The notes below the pieces were generated by a model that was not told the origin of the DNA, ran no database searches, and saw only the letters and a list, made by a program, of their open reading frames with translations. Made by a program: the position numbers and the translations under genes. Source: Sulfurisphaera ohwakuensis (GTDB lineage: Archaea; Thermoproteota; Thermoprotei_A; Sulfolobales; Sulfolobaceae). From it: a DNA stretch of 64,000 nucleotides. Below, piece by piece: positions 1 through 9,989 of the stretch. The stretch's first letter is position 1. Every line of letters starts with the position of its first letter. Where the stretch lies: positions 372,001 to 436,000 of the forward strand of contig NZ_CP045484.1 of assembly GCF_009729055.1 (NCBI RefSeq). Reading direction: 5' to 3'.

Positions 1-259
1 ACTTTTCTAATGCTCTTTTACTTGCGGCAGTAGATACATAATATATTTTTAATGCGTACCACTTTCCATCTTCTGTTATTGCTGGATAAACTTTGGCTTC
101 TTTTCCAGAGGATATAGCACCATATATATTTTTTAAGTTTAATTTTCTAGATAATTGATAAAGAAGATAATAAGTTCGAGTATCTAGTGTTGAGTCAACA
201 ACTTTAAAAAGATCTTCATCTTTCCTTCGTTTCTCCTCCTTTTTCCCTTTTCTCTCCAA
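1..259 (-). CDS. rio1: RIO1-type serine kinase, N-terminal part (cut by window edge)
   Basis: The first 86 codons of a minus-strand gene are visible. They contain the Rio1 nucleotide-binding loop GAISSGKEAKVYPAI followed by ALKIY, where the lysine of the beta-3 strand sits. Rio1 is an atypical protein kinase/ATPase that acts in late maturation of the small ribosomal subunit. No ATG is available; the frame opens after a stop and the first good start is TTG at 259-257, 4 nt after the aIF1A stop, with GAGG just upstream as ribosome site. The N-terminus is lysine/glutamate rich. aIF1A followed by Rio1 is a common archaeal operon. The C-terminal catalytic part is outside the window. Confidence 0.9.
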   Translation of the reverse strand, partial: MERKGKKEEKRRKDEDLFKVVDSTLDTRTYYLLYQLSRKLNLKNIYGAISSGKEAKVYPAITEDGKWYALKIYYVSTAASKRALEK

Positions 260-263
260 AAAA

Positions 264-590
264 TCATCCTCTTAACTGCTCTATGATATCAGCGGAAACT
301 ACTTGCTCTTCCTCTAATCTTCTAACCTCACTTTCGCTATATTTATATATAATATCACATTTATTTGGCTGAAAGTCCCAAGGTGCTGCTAATACCACAT
401 CTCCTTCTTTTACCCACATCTTTTTCTTCATTTTTCCTGGTATTCTTCCTAGTCTTTCTTTTCCATCTAAACAAATGACTTGTACATGTTCAGCTCCTAG
501 CATTTTCTTTACCACACAAATAACTTCTCCTTCTGCTGGTTTGGGTACTTCTTTTACAGAAGGTTGCTCATTTGTTTTCTTTTTAGCCAA
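264..590 (-). CDS. eif1A: Translation initiation factor aIF1A
   Basis: This 108-aa protein has the S1/OB-fold of eIF1[24 protein letters not shown], then [19 protein letters not shown] and an acidic-residue-rich tail. It binds the small ribosomal subunit A site and helps start-codon selection. Start is TTG at 590-588, preceded by GGTGG; no in-frame ATG exists upstream. A TATA-like box (TTTAAAAA, about 610-617) lies in the 43-nt gap to the thiolase gene, so a promoter probably begins here and also serves the downstream rio1 gene. Confidence 0.95.
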   Translation of the reverse strand: MAKKKTNEQPSVKEVPKPAEGEVICVVKKMLGAEHVQVICLDGKERLGRIPGKMKKKMWVKEGDVVLAAPWDFQPNKCDIIYKYSESEVRRLEEEQVVSADIIEQLRG

Positions 591-633
591 TCAGTTAGCC
601 ACCATTTTCATATTGTTTTTTAAACCTAAAAAG

Positions 634-1818
<1,185 letters not shown>

Positions 1819-1872
1819 ATTAATCACTTTGTTTAAACTATTTTAAATTTTTATGCATTTGAATTTGTCTCA

Positions 1873-3129
1873 TTATTGAATAAATTTTCCTCTTAAATCA
1901 AAAAATGATGCCTCAGTAATTTTTACGTTAATCCACTCACCTAATTTATCATAATCCTTAATTACGACTGGGATATAATTAATAGTTCTTCCTATTATTG
2001 AGCCTTTTCTACCCAATTCAGTAGTTAAAACTAAAGCATTTGAACCTAAATATTCAGAGTGAACAGAATATGCTACCTCTTCATACACTTCATTAGCAAT
2101 TTTCATTCGCTGCTTCTTTATAGAATCTGGCACTTGTGGCATTGATGCGCTTCGCGTATTAGGACGTATTGAATACATTGCTAGGTGTATTCTTTCAAAC
2201 TTTATTTCTTTAATAAGATTTATTGTATTCTGAAAAGCTTCATCATCTTCTCCTGGATGACCAATTATAATATCCGTAGTTATGTTAACTATTGGTATTT
2301 TGTCTCTTATTTCCTTAACTAACTCTCTATATTCATCAACGGTATATTTTCTATTCATTAGCTTCAGAACTCTATCATCTCCGCTTTGTACGGGTAAGTG
2401 TAAGAACTTATATATTCTCTTATCTTTAATTATTTCTAATATCTCATCAATTTGTTTAATAGCTAATTCTGGGGTCATCATACCTATTCTTATCATATAA
2501 TTCCCTTCTATTTCTAATATTTCCTTCAGTAATTCTACTAAGTTGTAGTTAATATCCAATCCGTAAGCTGCAGTATCCTGTGCTGTAAGTTCTATTTCTA
2601 CAGCACCTTTCTGAACAGCCTCTTTAACAGCATTTACTATATTTCTTGGAGGATAACTTCTTAGTTTCTTTCTAGCTAATTTAGTTATACAAAAATTACA
2701 ATCTCCAGCACAACCATCAGCAATTGGTATTATTGAAATTTTACCTTCAAATATTCTAGGCGTGACTAATTCTTTACTTTCTTCAAGAAATATCTCTCTC
2801 TTGTTACTTTCCACTGCCTCAACTATTTTGTCTATACTTTGTGCTCCAACAATACTACTTTCCGGTGCTAGGCTTATTACTAATGCTGGTTGAGAACTAA
2901 CCAAACACCCAGCTATTATTAGTTTTTTTCCGATTTTTTCCAATTCCTTTATCCTTTGCTTCATTCTTTCTTCTGTTTCTAATCTAACAGCACAAGTATT
3001 CAGAACTATTACATCAGCTTGATTATAACTGTCAACTATATCATGACCTTTATCTTTTAATAAAGTCATCATTATGTATGAATCTCCTTTATTAAGTGCA
3101 CAACCATATGTTTCAATATAAACCTTCAC
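1873..3129 (-). CDS. tRNA methylthiotransferase, CDKAL1/e-MtaB type
   Basis: A 418-aa radical-SAM methylthiotransferase. The N-terminal MTTase domain carries three cluster cysteines (C10, C46, C75), the radical SAM CxxxCxxC is C140-C144-C147 (CAGDCNFC), and the C-terminus (about 355-418) looks like a TRAM domain. The archaeal family makes ms2t6A at position 37 of ANN-decoding tRNAs. Start is GTG at 3129. It diverges from the aIF2-beta gene across only 44 bp, so the two promoters overlap. Distinction from bacterial MiaB rests on the archaeal host and overall family knowledge. Confidence 0.9.
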   Translation of the reverse strand: MKVYIETYGCALNKGDSYIMMTLLKDKGHDIVDSYNQADVIVLNTCAVRLETEERMKQRIKELEKIGKKLIIAGCLVSSQPALVISLAPESSIVGAQSIDKIVEAVESNKREIFLEESKELVTPRIFEGKISIIPIADGCAGDCNFCITKLARKKLRSYPPRNIVNAVKEAVQKGAVEIELTAQDTAAYGLDINYNLVELLKEILEIEGNYMIRIGMMTPELAIKQIDEILEIIKDKRIYKFLHLPVQSGDDRVLKLMNRKYTVDEYRELVKEIRDKIPIVNITTDIIIGHPGEDDEAFQNTINLIKEIKFERIHLAMYSIRPNTRSASMPQVPDSIKKQRMKIANEVYEEVAYSVHSEYLGSNALVLTTELGRKGSIIGRTINYIPVVIKDYDKLGEWINVKITEASFFDLRGKFIQ

Positions 3130-3143
3130 AACTAATCATAAGT

Positions 3144-3152
3144 AATTTATAC
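3144..3152 (+). promoter_or_regulatory. TATA-like box for the aIF2-beta operon
   Basis: AATTTATA-type box centred about 26 bp before the GTG at 3174, the distance expected for a leaderless transcript. On the minus strand the same bases read TATAAATT in front of the divergent methylthiotransferase gene. Confidence 0.5.
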
Positions 3153-3173
3153 TTCAACCTCTTAAGATTACTT

Positions 3174-3593
3174 GTGTCTACAGAAGAAGAGTATATTAAA
3201 CTATTGGACAGATTGTATTCAAAACTACCTGAAAGAGTTCAAAAGGTCAGTGGACAGTCATTACCAAATCTGATTATATTATCAATAGGAAATAACACAA
3301 TAATAAAGAATTTTAGTGAATATTGTGATAGAATAAGAAGAGAAGATAAGCTATGTGCAAAATTCATCTTAAAGGAATTAGCAGCTCCAGGAAATGTTGA
3401 TGAAAACGGACAATTAGTCATTCAAGGAAAATTTTCTTCAGCTTCTATAAATAAAATCATGGAAAGATTTATAAAAACTTACGTTCAATGCAGTACATGT
3501 AAAAGTCTTGATACCGTTCTAATAAAAGAGAAAAAAGCGTGGTATATTTCATGTTTAGCTTGTGGTGCTAAAACACCAGTTAAACCGTTGTGA
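3174..3593 (+). CDS. eif2B: Translation initiation factor aIF2 subunit beta
   Basis: A 139-aa protein with the aIF2-beta core (KNFSEYCDRIRRED, ELAAPGNVDENGQLVIQGKFS) and a C-terminal zinc ribbon with C106, C109, C127 and C130. It is part of the aIF2 heterotrimer that brings initiator tRNA to the ribosome. The frame is open further upstream to 3096, but that part overlaps the divergent gene and is not aIF2-beta-like. GTG at 3174 gives the normal length and sits 26 bp after a TATA-like box. It is the first gene of an operon; its stop overlaps the next start. Confidence 0.93.
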   Translation: MSTEEEYIKLLDRLYSKLPERVQKVSGQSLPNLIILSIGNNTIIKNFSEYCDRIRREDKLCAKFILKELAAPGNVDENGQLVIQGKFSSASINKIMERFIKTYVQCSTCKSLDTVLIKEKKAWYISCLACGAKTPVKPL

Positions 3594-3895
3594 GTAAAAT
3601 GAAAGTTAGCTTAAATATTATAAGGAGAGAAGGTTATGTTTTTGTTAATATCTGTGAGCCTGAACTTATAGGTAAGACATTTAAAGAAGGCGAAGTAAAT
3701 CTAGTGATAAATAAGGAATTTTATGAAGGGCAAGAAGTTTCTCTTGATTACGCTTTTTCACTTCTAGATGAAGCAAACGTTGTCAGTATAGTAGGAAATA
3801 AAATAATAGAAGAAGCAGTAAAAAGAGGTTTTTTAAAAGAAGAGGGAGTAATCTCTATACAAGGAGTTAAGTTTGCACAAATATATAATATGTGA
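3590..3895 (+). CDS. DUF424 family protein
   Basis: A 101-aa archaeal protein with the DUF424 pattern: a GKTFKEGEVNLVINKEFYEG segment and a conserved alanine/valine-rich helix region ending in VSIVGNKIIEEAVKRGF. Function is unknown. Its GTG start overlaps the aIF2-beta stop by 4 nt (ATG at 3599 is an alternative) and its own stop overlaps the NMD3 start. Fixed position between aIF2-beta and NMD3 suggests a role in translation or ribosome biogenesis, which is inference from context. Confidence 0.85.
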   Translation: MSKMKVSLNIIRREGYVFVNICEPELIGKTFKEGEVNLVINKEFYEGQEVSLDYAFSLLDEANVVSIVGNKIIEEAVKRGFLKEEGVISIQGVKFAQIYNM

Positions 3896-4611
3896 GAATT
3901 ATGGCACGAAAATTTTGCGTTTTATGTGGTAGAGAGGAAGGGGAATTTATTGGCTCATTATGCGTTGATTGTTATATAAAAACCAAAGAAATCGTAAGTT
4001 TGCCAGAGAGTATAAAAGGTAAGTATTGTAAATTATGTGGAGCTGAATGGGTAAATGGCAAGTGGATACGAAGTAAGGATAAAACTCTAACACCCGTAGA
4101 ATCTATAATATATAGAGAAATTGGGAAAAAGATAGAAGTAGATCCTAATGTAGAAGAGATAAGCTATCATATCGAAAATATCTGGAAAGACGTTAATGGA
4201 CACACTTTTGTAACGCTTAATATTGAAGGCAAAATAAGAGGAAAACCTTTCACTTTAACTAAAGTTGTTGATTTAAACATAGAAAGAACTTTATGTACAT
4301 CTTGTATAAGGAAGAAATCAAGATATTATGAAGCTATTATACAACTAAGATTTAAAGAGGGAAAATTTGACGCTAAAAAGCGAACAGTCTTTGAGTCTTT
4401 CTTTACTGATGATATTATAGATAGCTTATCCGATGTGGTTGAAGGAAAAGAAGGAGTAGATTATTATTTCATAAATAAAACAGTAGCGAAAAGGCTAGTT
4501 TCTAATTTTACTTCAATGGTAAAAGACGTAAAAATTATGGAAAGTTATCAGGATGAAACAATCAGAAACGGTAAAAAATTTGCTAAATTAGTTATATCAG
4601 TTAGAGTATGA
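3892..4611 (+). CDS. nmd3: NMD3-family ribosome biogenesis protein
   Basis: A 239-aa protein with paired CxxC knuckles: CVLCG and CVDCY at the N-terminus, YCKLCGAEW, and CTSCIRKKSRYYEAIIQLR further on. This is the zinc-rich N-terminal part of eukaryotic NMD3, the large-subunit export adaptor; archaeal members lack the export tail and presumably act on the 50S subunit. Start is GTG at 3892 (overlapping the DUF424 stop) or ATG at 3901. The 3' end overlaps the RNase HII start by 4 nt, so the operon is translationally coupled. Confidence 0.88.
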   Translation: MRIMARKFCVLCGREEGEFIGSLCVDCYIKTKEIVSLPESIKGKYCKLCGAEWVNGKWIRSKDKTLTPVESIIYREIGKKIEVDPNVEEISYHIENIWKDVNGHTFVTLNIEGKIRGKPFTLTKVVDLNIERTLCTSCIRKKSRYYEAIIQLRFKEGKFDAKKRTVFESFFTDDIIDSLSDVVEGKEGVDYYFINKTVAKRLVSNFTSMVKDVKIMESYQDETIRNGKKFAKLVISVRV

Positions 4612-5234
4612 TAGTAGTTGGAATTGATGAAGCTGGTAGAGGATCATTAATTGGTCCGATGATTGTTGCTGGAGTTGCTATTAAGAATGATAGGTTAAAG
4701 TTTTTAAAGAATATGGGTGTGAAAGATAGCAAACAATTAACGAGAAATAGAAGGGAAAAATTGTTTGATATTATATGTTCTTATTCCGAGGGATTTACAA
4801 TAGTAAAAGTCTCACCAGAAGAGATTGATAGTGAAAATCTAAATGAGTTAACATATAAAGCTATGATAAAAATAATCTATTCTCTAGTAGAATTTAAACC
4901 CATTAGAATAAGTATAGATAAGGTTGGGAATACAAAAGTTGTTGAGCAAGAAATTATAAAACTTGGAATGGAACCTAACATTGTAACTAATGCAGATGTT
5001 TATTTTGTAGAGGCAAGTGCTGCAAGTATTATTGCTAAGGTTATTAGAGATAATATAATTGATACGCTTAAGTCAAAATATGGAGATTTTGGTAGTGGTT
5101 ATCCCTCAGATCCTAAAACAGTAAATTGGGTTAAGAACGTTTATAAGGAATATTTAACTCCGCCCCCTATCATAAGAAGGAGTTGGAAAATTTTACAAGA
5201 GATAGCTCCTAATTATTATATTAGAAAATGGTAA
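4608..5234 (+). CDS. rnhB: Ribonuclease HII
   Basis: A 208-aa protein with the diagnostic GIDEAGRGSLIGP motif (Asp7, Glu8), VKDSKQLT, and the NADVYFVEASAASIIAKVIRD block. It cleaves RNA in RNA-DNA hybrids, including single ribonucleotides and primers, using divalent metal. ATG at 4608 overlaps the NMD3 stop (ATGA). The end overlaps the next gene by 7 nt. Confidence 0.95.
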   Translation: MIVVGIDEAGRGSLIGPMIVAGVAIKNDRLKFLKNMGVKDSKQLTRNRREKLFDIICSYSEGFTIVKVSPEEIDSENLNELTYKAMIKIIYSLVEFKPIRISIDKVGNTKVVEQEIIKLGMEPNIVTNADVYFVEASAASIIAKVIRDNIIDTLKSKYGDFGSGYPSDPKTVNWVKNVYKEYLTPPPIIRRSWKILQEIAPNYYIRKW

Positions 5235-6307
5235 CTAACTTACCAGCTGAGGCTAAGGCAAAATGGTTAAAATATATGGATGCTAAAACTACAGAGGAGA
5301 AAATCAAAGCTCTCCAAGAATTTTTAAGTGCTGTTCCTAAACATAAAGGTACTGAAAATTTAGTATATTGGGCTAAAAGAAGGCTAGCAGAATTAAAAGA
5401 AGAGGCTCAATTAGAGAAAAAGAAATCTTCTTCACTAGGTAAAGGGCTACAATTTTTCATAGAAAAAGAAGGTGCTGGACAGGTAGTACTCTTAGGTAAT
5501 AATGAATTAAGGAACAAATTAATGAGAATTTTAACAAATGTTAAAAATGATCCTAAAGAGCTACCTATCCCAGGGATGATGGAATATCAAGATATCAAAA
5601 TTCAATTGGTTAATCCTCCCCCATTAATTTTTGAGGCTAAAGCATTAGTAGGAAAAGTGCTTGGTTTAGTAAAGAATGCGGACTCATTATTGATAGTTGT
5701 TAAGGATAGAGAGGAGTTCTTTAATATTCGTGATTTCTTAGAAAATAATGGAATATATCTTAAAAAACCTAAGGGGAAAGTAATAATAGATAGAAGTAGA
5801 TACGGTAATAGTGGTATAAGGATAGTACTCTTAGGAAAACTAATAGGTACCAATGAGTCTGAAGTGAAGAATTATTTAGAAAGTTTCGGAATTAAAAATG
5901 CGTTAGTTAAAATATTAGGAGAAGTTACTTTAGATGATATAGAGAAGGAAGTATTTGAAACAGCATTTTATAAACAGGCTATAATAGCTACTCAAGAGCC
6001 TTTTTCGTTACCAGATATTGTTGTAGTGAGTCTATTTGATATTAACAAATTAAAGGAAGCTATTTTCAGATCGTTAGATATTATTAGAGTTTATACAAAA
6101 GAGCCTGGAGAGAAACCTACATCTGAGCCTTTAACCTTAAAACGTGGCTCTACTGTGATAGATGTAGCAAGAAAATTACATAATGACCTGGCTGAGAATT
6201 TTAAATATGCTAGGGTGTGGGGAAAGTCTGTAAAATTCCAAGGTCAAAAAGTTGGTGCTGATTATGTATTAGAAGATGGTGATATAGTAGAGATACATGT
6301 TAAATAA
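5228..6307 (+). CDS. DRG/Obg-like TGS protein with decayed GTPase domain
   Basis: A 359-aa protein that keeps the layout of archaeal DRG GTPases: a helical N-terminus, a GAGQVVLLG strand, the IPGMMEYQDIKIQLV segment and a C-terminal TGS domain (about 290-359). The nucleotide-binding motifs are gone. The P-loop site reads GNNELRNK (90-97) instead of GxxxxGKS, the DxPG motif reads LVNPPPL (127-133), and no NKxD is visible. It therefore probably does not bind GTP in the normal way. It overlaps RNase HII by 7 nt as last gene of the translation operon, which suggests ribosome or translation-factor binding through TGS. That role is inferred. Confidence 0.8.
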   Translation: MVTNLPAEAKAKWLKYMDAKTTEEKIKALQEFLSAVPKHKGTENLVYWAKRRLAELKEEAQLEKKKSSSLGKGLQFFIEKEGAGQVVLLGNNELRNKLMRILTNVKNDPKELPIPGMMEYQDIKIQLVNPPPLIFEAKALVGKVLGLVKNADSLLIVVKDREEFFNIRDFLENNGIYLKKPKGKVIIDRSRYGNSGIRIVLLGKLIGTNESEVKNYLESFGIKNALVKILGEVTLDDIEKEVFETAFYKQAIIATQEPFSLPDIVVVSLFDINKLKEAIFRSLDIIRVYTKEPGEKPTSEPLTLKRGSTVIDVARKLHNDLAENFKYARVWGKSVKFQGQKVGADYVLEDGDIVEIHVK

Positions 6308-6317
6308 AAGCTTATAT
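6306..6317 (+). promoter_or_regulatory. Promoter (BRE/TATA AAAAGCTTATAT) for pilus-type genes
   Basis: AAAAGCTTATAT begins at the stop codon of the TGS gene; its TATA part is about 26 bp before ATG 6340. The same 12-mer recurs at 8219-8230 before the ATPase gene. Confidence 0.6.
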
Positions 6318-6339
6318 GTATAATGTTGAAATATATTAT

Positions 6340-8220
6340 ATGGCGGTTATTTCTAGTGGGAAGAAAAAACCATCAGATGAAAAGATTAATATATCGCAAA
6401 TAGATTTGTTATTTTATAGAACACCACTAGTAGAACCGCTTGCTAAATCCTTAGATAAAAAGCTTAAGCAAGCTGGCTTGTCAGATGATCCAAGAATTTA
6501 TGCTTCAAGGTTATTTTTCTTCTTGATTTTAGGTATAATTATTGGAGTAATGTTATTATTTCCAGGCTTTATATTTTTAAGAGAATTTGAATTAACTAAA
6601 CTATCTAAATTTGCTGTAGGCGGAATTATGTTCATACTGTTTGGTGTGATTATTCCAGTAGTGACATACTTAGTATTAATTTCTAACGTATCACAGAAAG
6701 TAGAAAGTAGAAGAATTGGAGTTGAGGCTGAAACTCCAGCATTTTCGGCTTTATTTTTAGTATTCCTTAGAAGTGGACTTTCTCCAAGATTACTTTTTGA
6801 AAATCTCTCAAAAACTAAAGCATTTAATTATATGAATAGTATAGCAAAATATATTGTGAAAAGGATTAATTTTCTAGGAGAATCGGTGGAAAAGGCAATA
6901 GATGAGTCAACTAAAATAGTTCCTTCTAAACTATATAATGATCTAATGGTAACATATATTACAGCAATTAGAACTGGTGCTCCAGTTTTTGAGACAATGC
7001 AATCTAAAATTAAGGATATCCTAAAAAATATGGAATTGCAAGCATCAAAAGCTGCGGATAATTTATCGGGTGTTGGAGAAGGTTACGTTACATGGTTAGC
7101 TTCAGGTTTTATTAGCTTTTTCTTAATATTAATTCTAGAAGCCGTTTTTCCCCAATTGCATGTATTACCAATTGGAATATTAGGGGCTTTTGCTGTCCTA
7201 GGAATTCCAATTGTAAACATTTTATTTGTATGGGTAGTAGATCAAACGCAGTATAAATTCCCAGAAAAACAATTGCGAGCTGACAAGATTTTCTTAATGT
7301 TGTTCCCAGTAGGAATTATTCTTGGTATAATTTTAATGATAGTTCTAGAGCCTATAATAGCTAAGATAACTCATCAAATTCCTGTAGCTCCTAAATACAT
7401 GTTGCTAGGTCTATTTACACTTTCTGGAAATTTAAATTATATTCCAGCTACTGTGATAGGATTAACAATAGGTCTTATACTGTCGCTTATTCCTCCGTAT
7501 ATTATAGTAAAAAGAGAATTGAATGAAGGTAGCGGATATGATATCTATGTAGCTAGATTCCTCAGAGCTATTGGCGAAGGTTCAAGAGCAGGATTATCTC
7601 CAGAAGCAGTAATTAAAAACCTTAAAGATTCTAAAGAATTAGGTAAACTACAAAACATATTAAGAAGAGTATATGCATACATTAATCTAGGTATACCGAT
7701 TAAGGATGCTTTTAGAAAGGCTTCAGATATTATTATTGATTTCTCCACAAAAATTGCATTTACATCGTTAGCTGATATGATAGAGATAGGGAGTCTAACA
7801 CCAGAATCAGTAGAAACTTTAGCAGATCAATTAGATGCACAAATAAGAATTAGACGTGAATATTATGCTAAAATAAAGATATTACTTTATATGCCTTACA
7901 TAGGTTCTATTTTAGCTTTAATTGCAACAATTATATTATCATCAGCTATAATATCCTTATTAAGTTCCAGTAGTTTCATTACAAGTTATGGTCCACTAGC
8001 TGCTGCACAAGTTTTAGTTCCTAAAGCAGTATATATAGCGTCATTATCATCTGTGTTTAATGCATATACAGCTGGGTTATTGGTGGGTAAATTAGCTAGT
8101 GGAAGAATAGCAAACGGATATTTGCATGCTATAATTCTATTGATAATCACAATGATTCTAGTATTGTTAACACTAAGTATCAAATTCTCATTTACATCTC
8201 CAGTAGCTCCCACTCTATAA
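6340..8220 (+). CDS. Type IV pilus/type II secretion membrane assembly protein (TadC/ArlJ-like, duplicated T2SSF)
   Basis: A 626-aa integral membrane protein with two T2SSF-like cytoplasmic modules. The first follows two N-terminal membrane helices (about 57-80 and 92-115) and includes FLRSGLSPRLLFENLSK; the second includes IGEGSRAGLSPEAVIKNLK. More helices lie near 245-300, 315-340, 355-395 and at the C-terminus (about 515-545, 600-620). It should form the inner membrane platform for a pilus or secretion machine powered by the ATPase encoded next. ATG 6340 fits the TATA-box distance; an ATG at 6316 overlaps that box and is less likely. No pilin gene is nearby, so I cannot say whether it serves Aap, Ups, Bas or another system. 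Confidence 0.85.
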   Translation: MAVISSGKKKPSDEKINISQIDLLFYRTPLVEPLAKSLDKKLKQAGLSDDPRIYASRLFFFLILGIIIGVMLLFPGFIFLREFELTKLSKFAVGGIMFILFGVIIPVVTYLVLISNVSQKVESRRIGVEAETPAFSALFLVFLRSGLSPRLLFENLSKTKAFNYMNSIAKYIVKRINFLGESVEKAIDESTKIVPSKLYNDLMVTYITAIRTGAPVFETMQSKIKDILKNMELQASKAADNLSGVGEGYVTWLASGFISFFLILILEAVFPQLHVLPIGILGAFAVLGIPIVNILFVWVVDQTQYKFPEKQLRADKIFLMLFPVGIILGIILMIVLEPIIAKITHQIPVAPKYMLLGLFTLSGNLNYIPATVIGLTIGLILSLIPPYIIVKRELNEGSGYDIYVARFLRAIGEGSRAGLSPEAVIKNLKDSKELGKLQNILRRVYAYINLGIPIKDAFRKASDIIIDFSTKIAFTSLADMIEIGSLTPESVETLADQLDAQIRIRREYYAKIKILLYMPYIGSILALIATIILSSAIISLLSSSSFITSYGPLAAAQVLVPKAVYIASLSSVFNAYTAGLLVGKLASGRIANGYLHAIILLIITMILVLLTLSIKFSFTSPVAPTL

Positions 8221-8230
8221 AAGCTTATAT
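8219..8230 (+). promoter_or_regulatory. Promoter (BRE/TATA AAAAGCTTATAT) for the secretion ATPase
   Basis: Identical 12-mer to that at 6306. It starts inside the stop codon of the membrane gene. Here the predicted transcript has a short leader with GGTGAT at about 8251, a ribosome site for ATG 8262. Confidence 0.6.
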
Positions 8231-8261
8231 AGAAGAAAAGCATAATAAAAGGTGATATATA

Positions 8262-9989
8262 ATGGACTTAAAACTTAATATATTCGGGAAAAATAATACT
8301 AATAAAAAGAATGATAAAGAATTAATAGACTTAGATTTACCATATTCACTTTATCCATTATTTGTAACTTCAGCCTCATTTGAAGGAGAAGTTCAATCGG
8401 ATTATGATATAGATTTAAACCAGATTATACCAGAATATATAGCAAAAGATTTTGATGCACATAAAATTGAATTATCAATAGCAAAACCCCATGTATTTAT
8501 TACTTATGATGAAGAAAAAGGTATCTATAAGTATAATTTAGTAGAACCTCCTCTTGATCTTAATACATTTAAAAATTATGTTATACTAATATCTGAAATT
8601 GAGAGGAATCTTCTTTCAAATGCTGAATATGTTGAGCTAGGTAAAATCTTAGAAGAATTAAGTATAAAGAGGAAAGATCTAAATGTTTTCCAAGGTAAAA
8701 TAGGAGAGTATAAACAATTATCTACCCCATTTAAGGTTGCTCTATACTATGTGTTAAGGAATATGTTTGGTTATAACATTATAACTCCACTTTTATTATA
8801 TAATAAAGTAGAAGATATATCTGTTAGTGGTATAAACTTACCTGTTTACGTATATCATAGAGAATTCGAATATACTCCAACAAATATTATATTTACTAAA
8901 AATATGAGAATGTTTAATATAAATATTGACGGAGAGGAAATAATTGACGAATTAGTTTTAAGATTAATCTCCTTATCTAATAAAACTATTTCTGTTGCAA
9001 ATCCCATAATGGATGGTATTTTACCTAAGGGAGATAGAATTGCGGCAACTTTTAGAAGAGAAGTTTCTGCTAATGGTTCTTCGTTCGTAATAAGAAGATT
9101 CTCAGAAAGCCCTATAACTATATTAGATCTTATAAATTCAAAAGTATTATCTCCACAAGCTGCTGCCTATTTATGGTATGCTATAGATATGAAATTATCT
9201 TTCATGGTTATAGGAGTTACTGGAGCTGGAAAGACAACAGTTTTAGGTTCTATACTTAATTTAGTGAAAGAGTCAATGAAAATATTAACTATAGAAGATA
9301 TTCCAGAATTAAGATTAGCTCAAGATAATTGGGTTCAACTATATGCTAGGCCAGCTTATGGAGGAATGGGAAAAGAAATAACTTTAATGGACTTGTTAAA
9401 ACTCGCATTAAGATATAGACCGGATATAATAGTTGTTGGTGAGATTAGAGGAGAAGAAGCTTATGTATTATTCCAAGCAATATCAACTGGACACGGAGGT
9501 GCAACTACTTTTCACGCTTATGATAGTGAGAGCGCAATAAAGAGACTAATGAATGAACCATTAAATATTCCAAGGGAATGGATTCCTATGATGAATATTA
9601 TAGTTACAGTTAGAAGGCTACCAGTATATGTTGGAGATAAAATATTATTGAGAAGAAGAGCTGTAGCAATAGACGAGATTGTATCTTATAATGATTTAAG
9701 GAGAACAGTTAGATGGGATCCAACAACTGATAGTCATATTGTAGACTATGAAGCCATGCAAGTTTTAAGAGCAAGAACTGAGGAGGCTGGAAAGAACTGG
9801 GATGAAGTTAAGGCTGAGATAGAGAGAAGGGCTGAATATCTTAAGTTATTAGCTTCTGCTAGGCCCATAGTTCAAAGTAAAGAAAGTTACAAGCTACTGA
9901 AGAAGTACATAATTAAGTATAGTTTAAGACCAGTAGAAGCTATGAGAGAAGTCCAAGCCATGGTGGGAATCAAACAACAGACTCCATAA
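8262..9989 (+). CDS. Type II/IV secretion ATPase (GspE/TadA/ArlI family)
   Basis: A 575-aa hexameric-type ATPase. Walker A is GVTGAGKT (318-325), Walker B is IIVVGEIRGEEAY (about 390-401), and the His box is HGGATTFHA (411-419). It energises pilus assembly together with the membrane protein encoded just upstream. The N-terminal 200 residues are divergent, as usual for the family. The gene has its own promoter and a GGTGAT ribosome site, in contrast to the leaderless upstream gene. Its last 20 bp overlap the convergent glycosyltransferase gene. Confidence 0.92.
   Translation: MDLKLNIFGKNNTNKKNDKELIDLDLPYSLYPLFVTSASFEGEVQSDYDIDLNQIIPEYIAKDFDAHKIELSIAKPHVFITYDEEKGIYKYNLVEPPLDLNTFKNYVILISEIERNLLSNAEYVELGKILEELSIKRKDLNVFQGKIGEYKQLSTPFKVALYYVLRNMFGYNIITPLLLYNKVEDISVSGINLPVYVYHREFEYTPTNIIFTKNMRMFNINIDGEEIIDELVLRLISLSNKTISVANPIMDGILPKGDRIAATFRREVSANGSSFVIRRFSESPITILDLINSKVLSPQAAAYLWYAIDMKLSFMVIGVTGAGKTTVLGSILNLVKESMKILTIEDIPELRLAQDNWVQLYARPAYGGMGKEITLMDLLKLALRYRPDIIVVGEIRGEEAYVLFQAISTGHGGATTFHAYDSESAIKRLMNEPLNIPREWIPMMNIIVTVRRLPVYVGDKILLRRRAVAIDEIVSYNDLRRTVRWDPTTDSHIVDYEAMQVLRARTEEAGKNWDEVKAEIERRAEYLKLLASARPIVQSKESYKLLKKYIIKYSLRPVEAMREVQAMVGIKQQTP

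Noticed and set aside
3096-3173. N-terminal extension of aIF2-beta
   Set aside because: It would overlap the divergent gene, is not aIF2-beta-like and precedes the leaderless GTG start at 3174.
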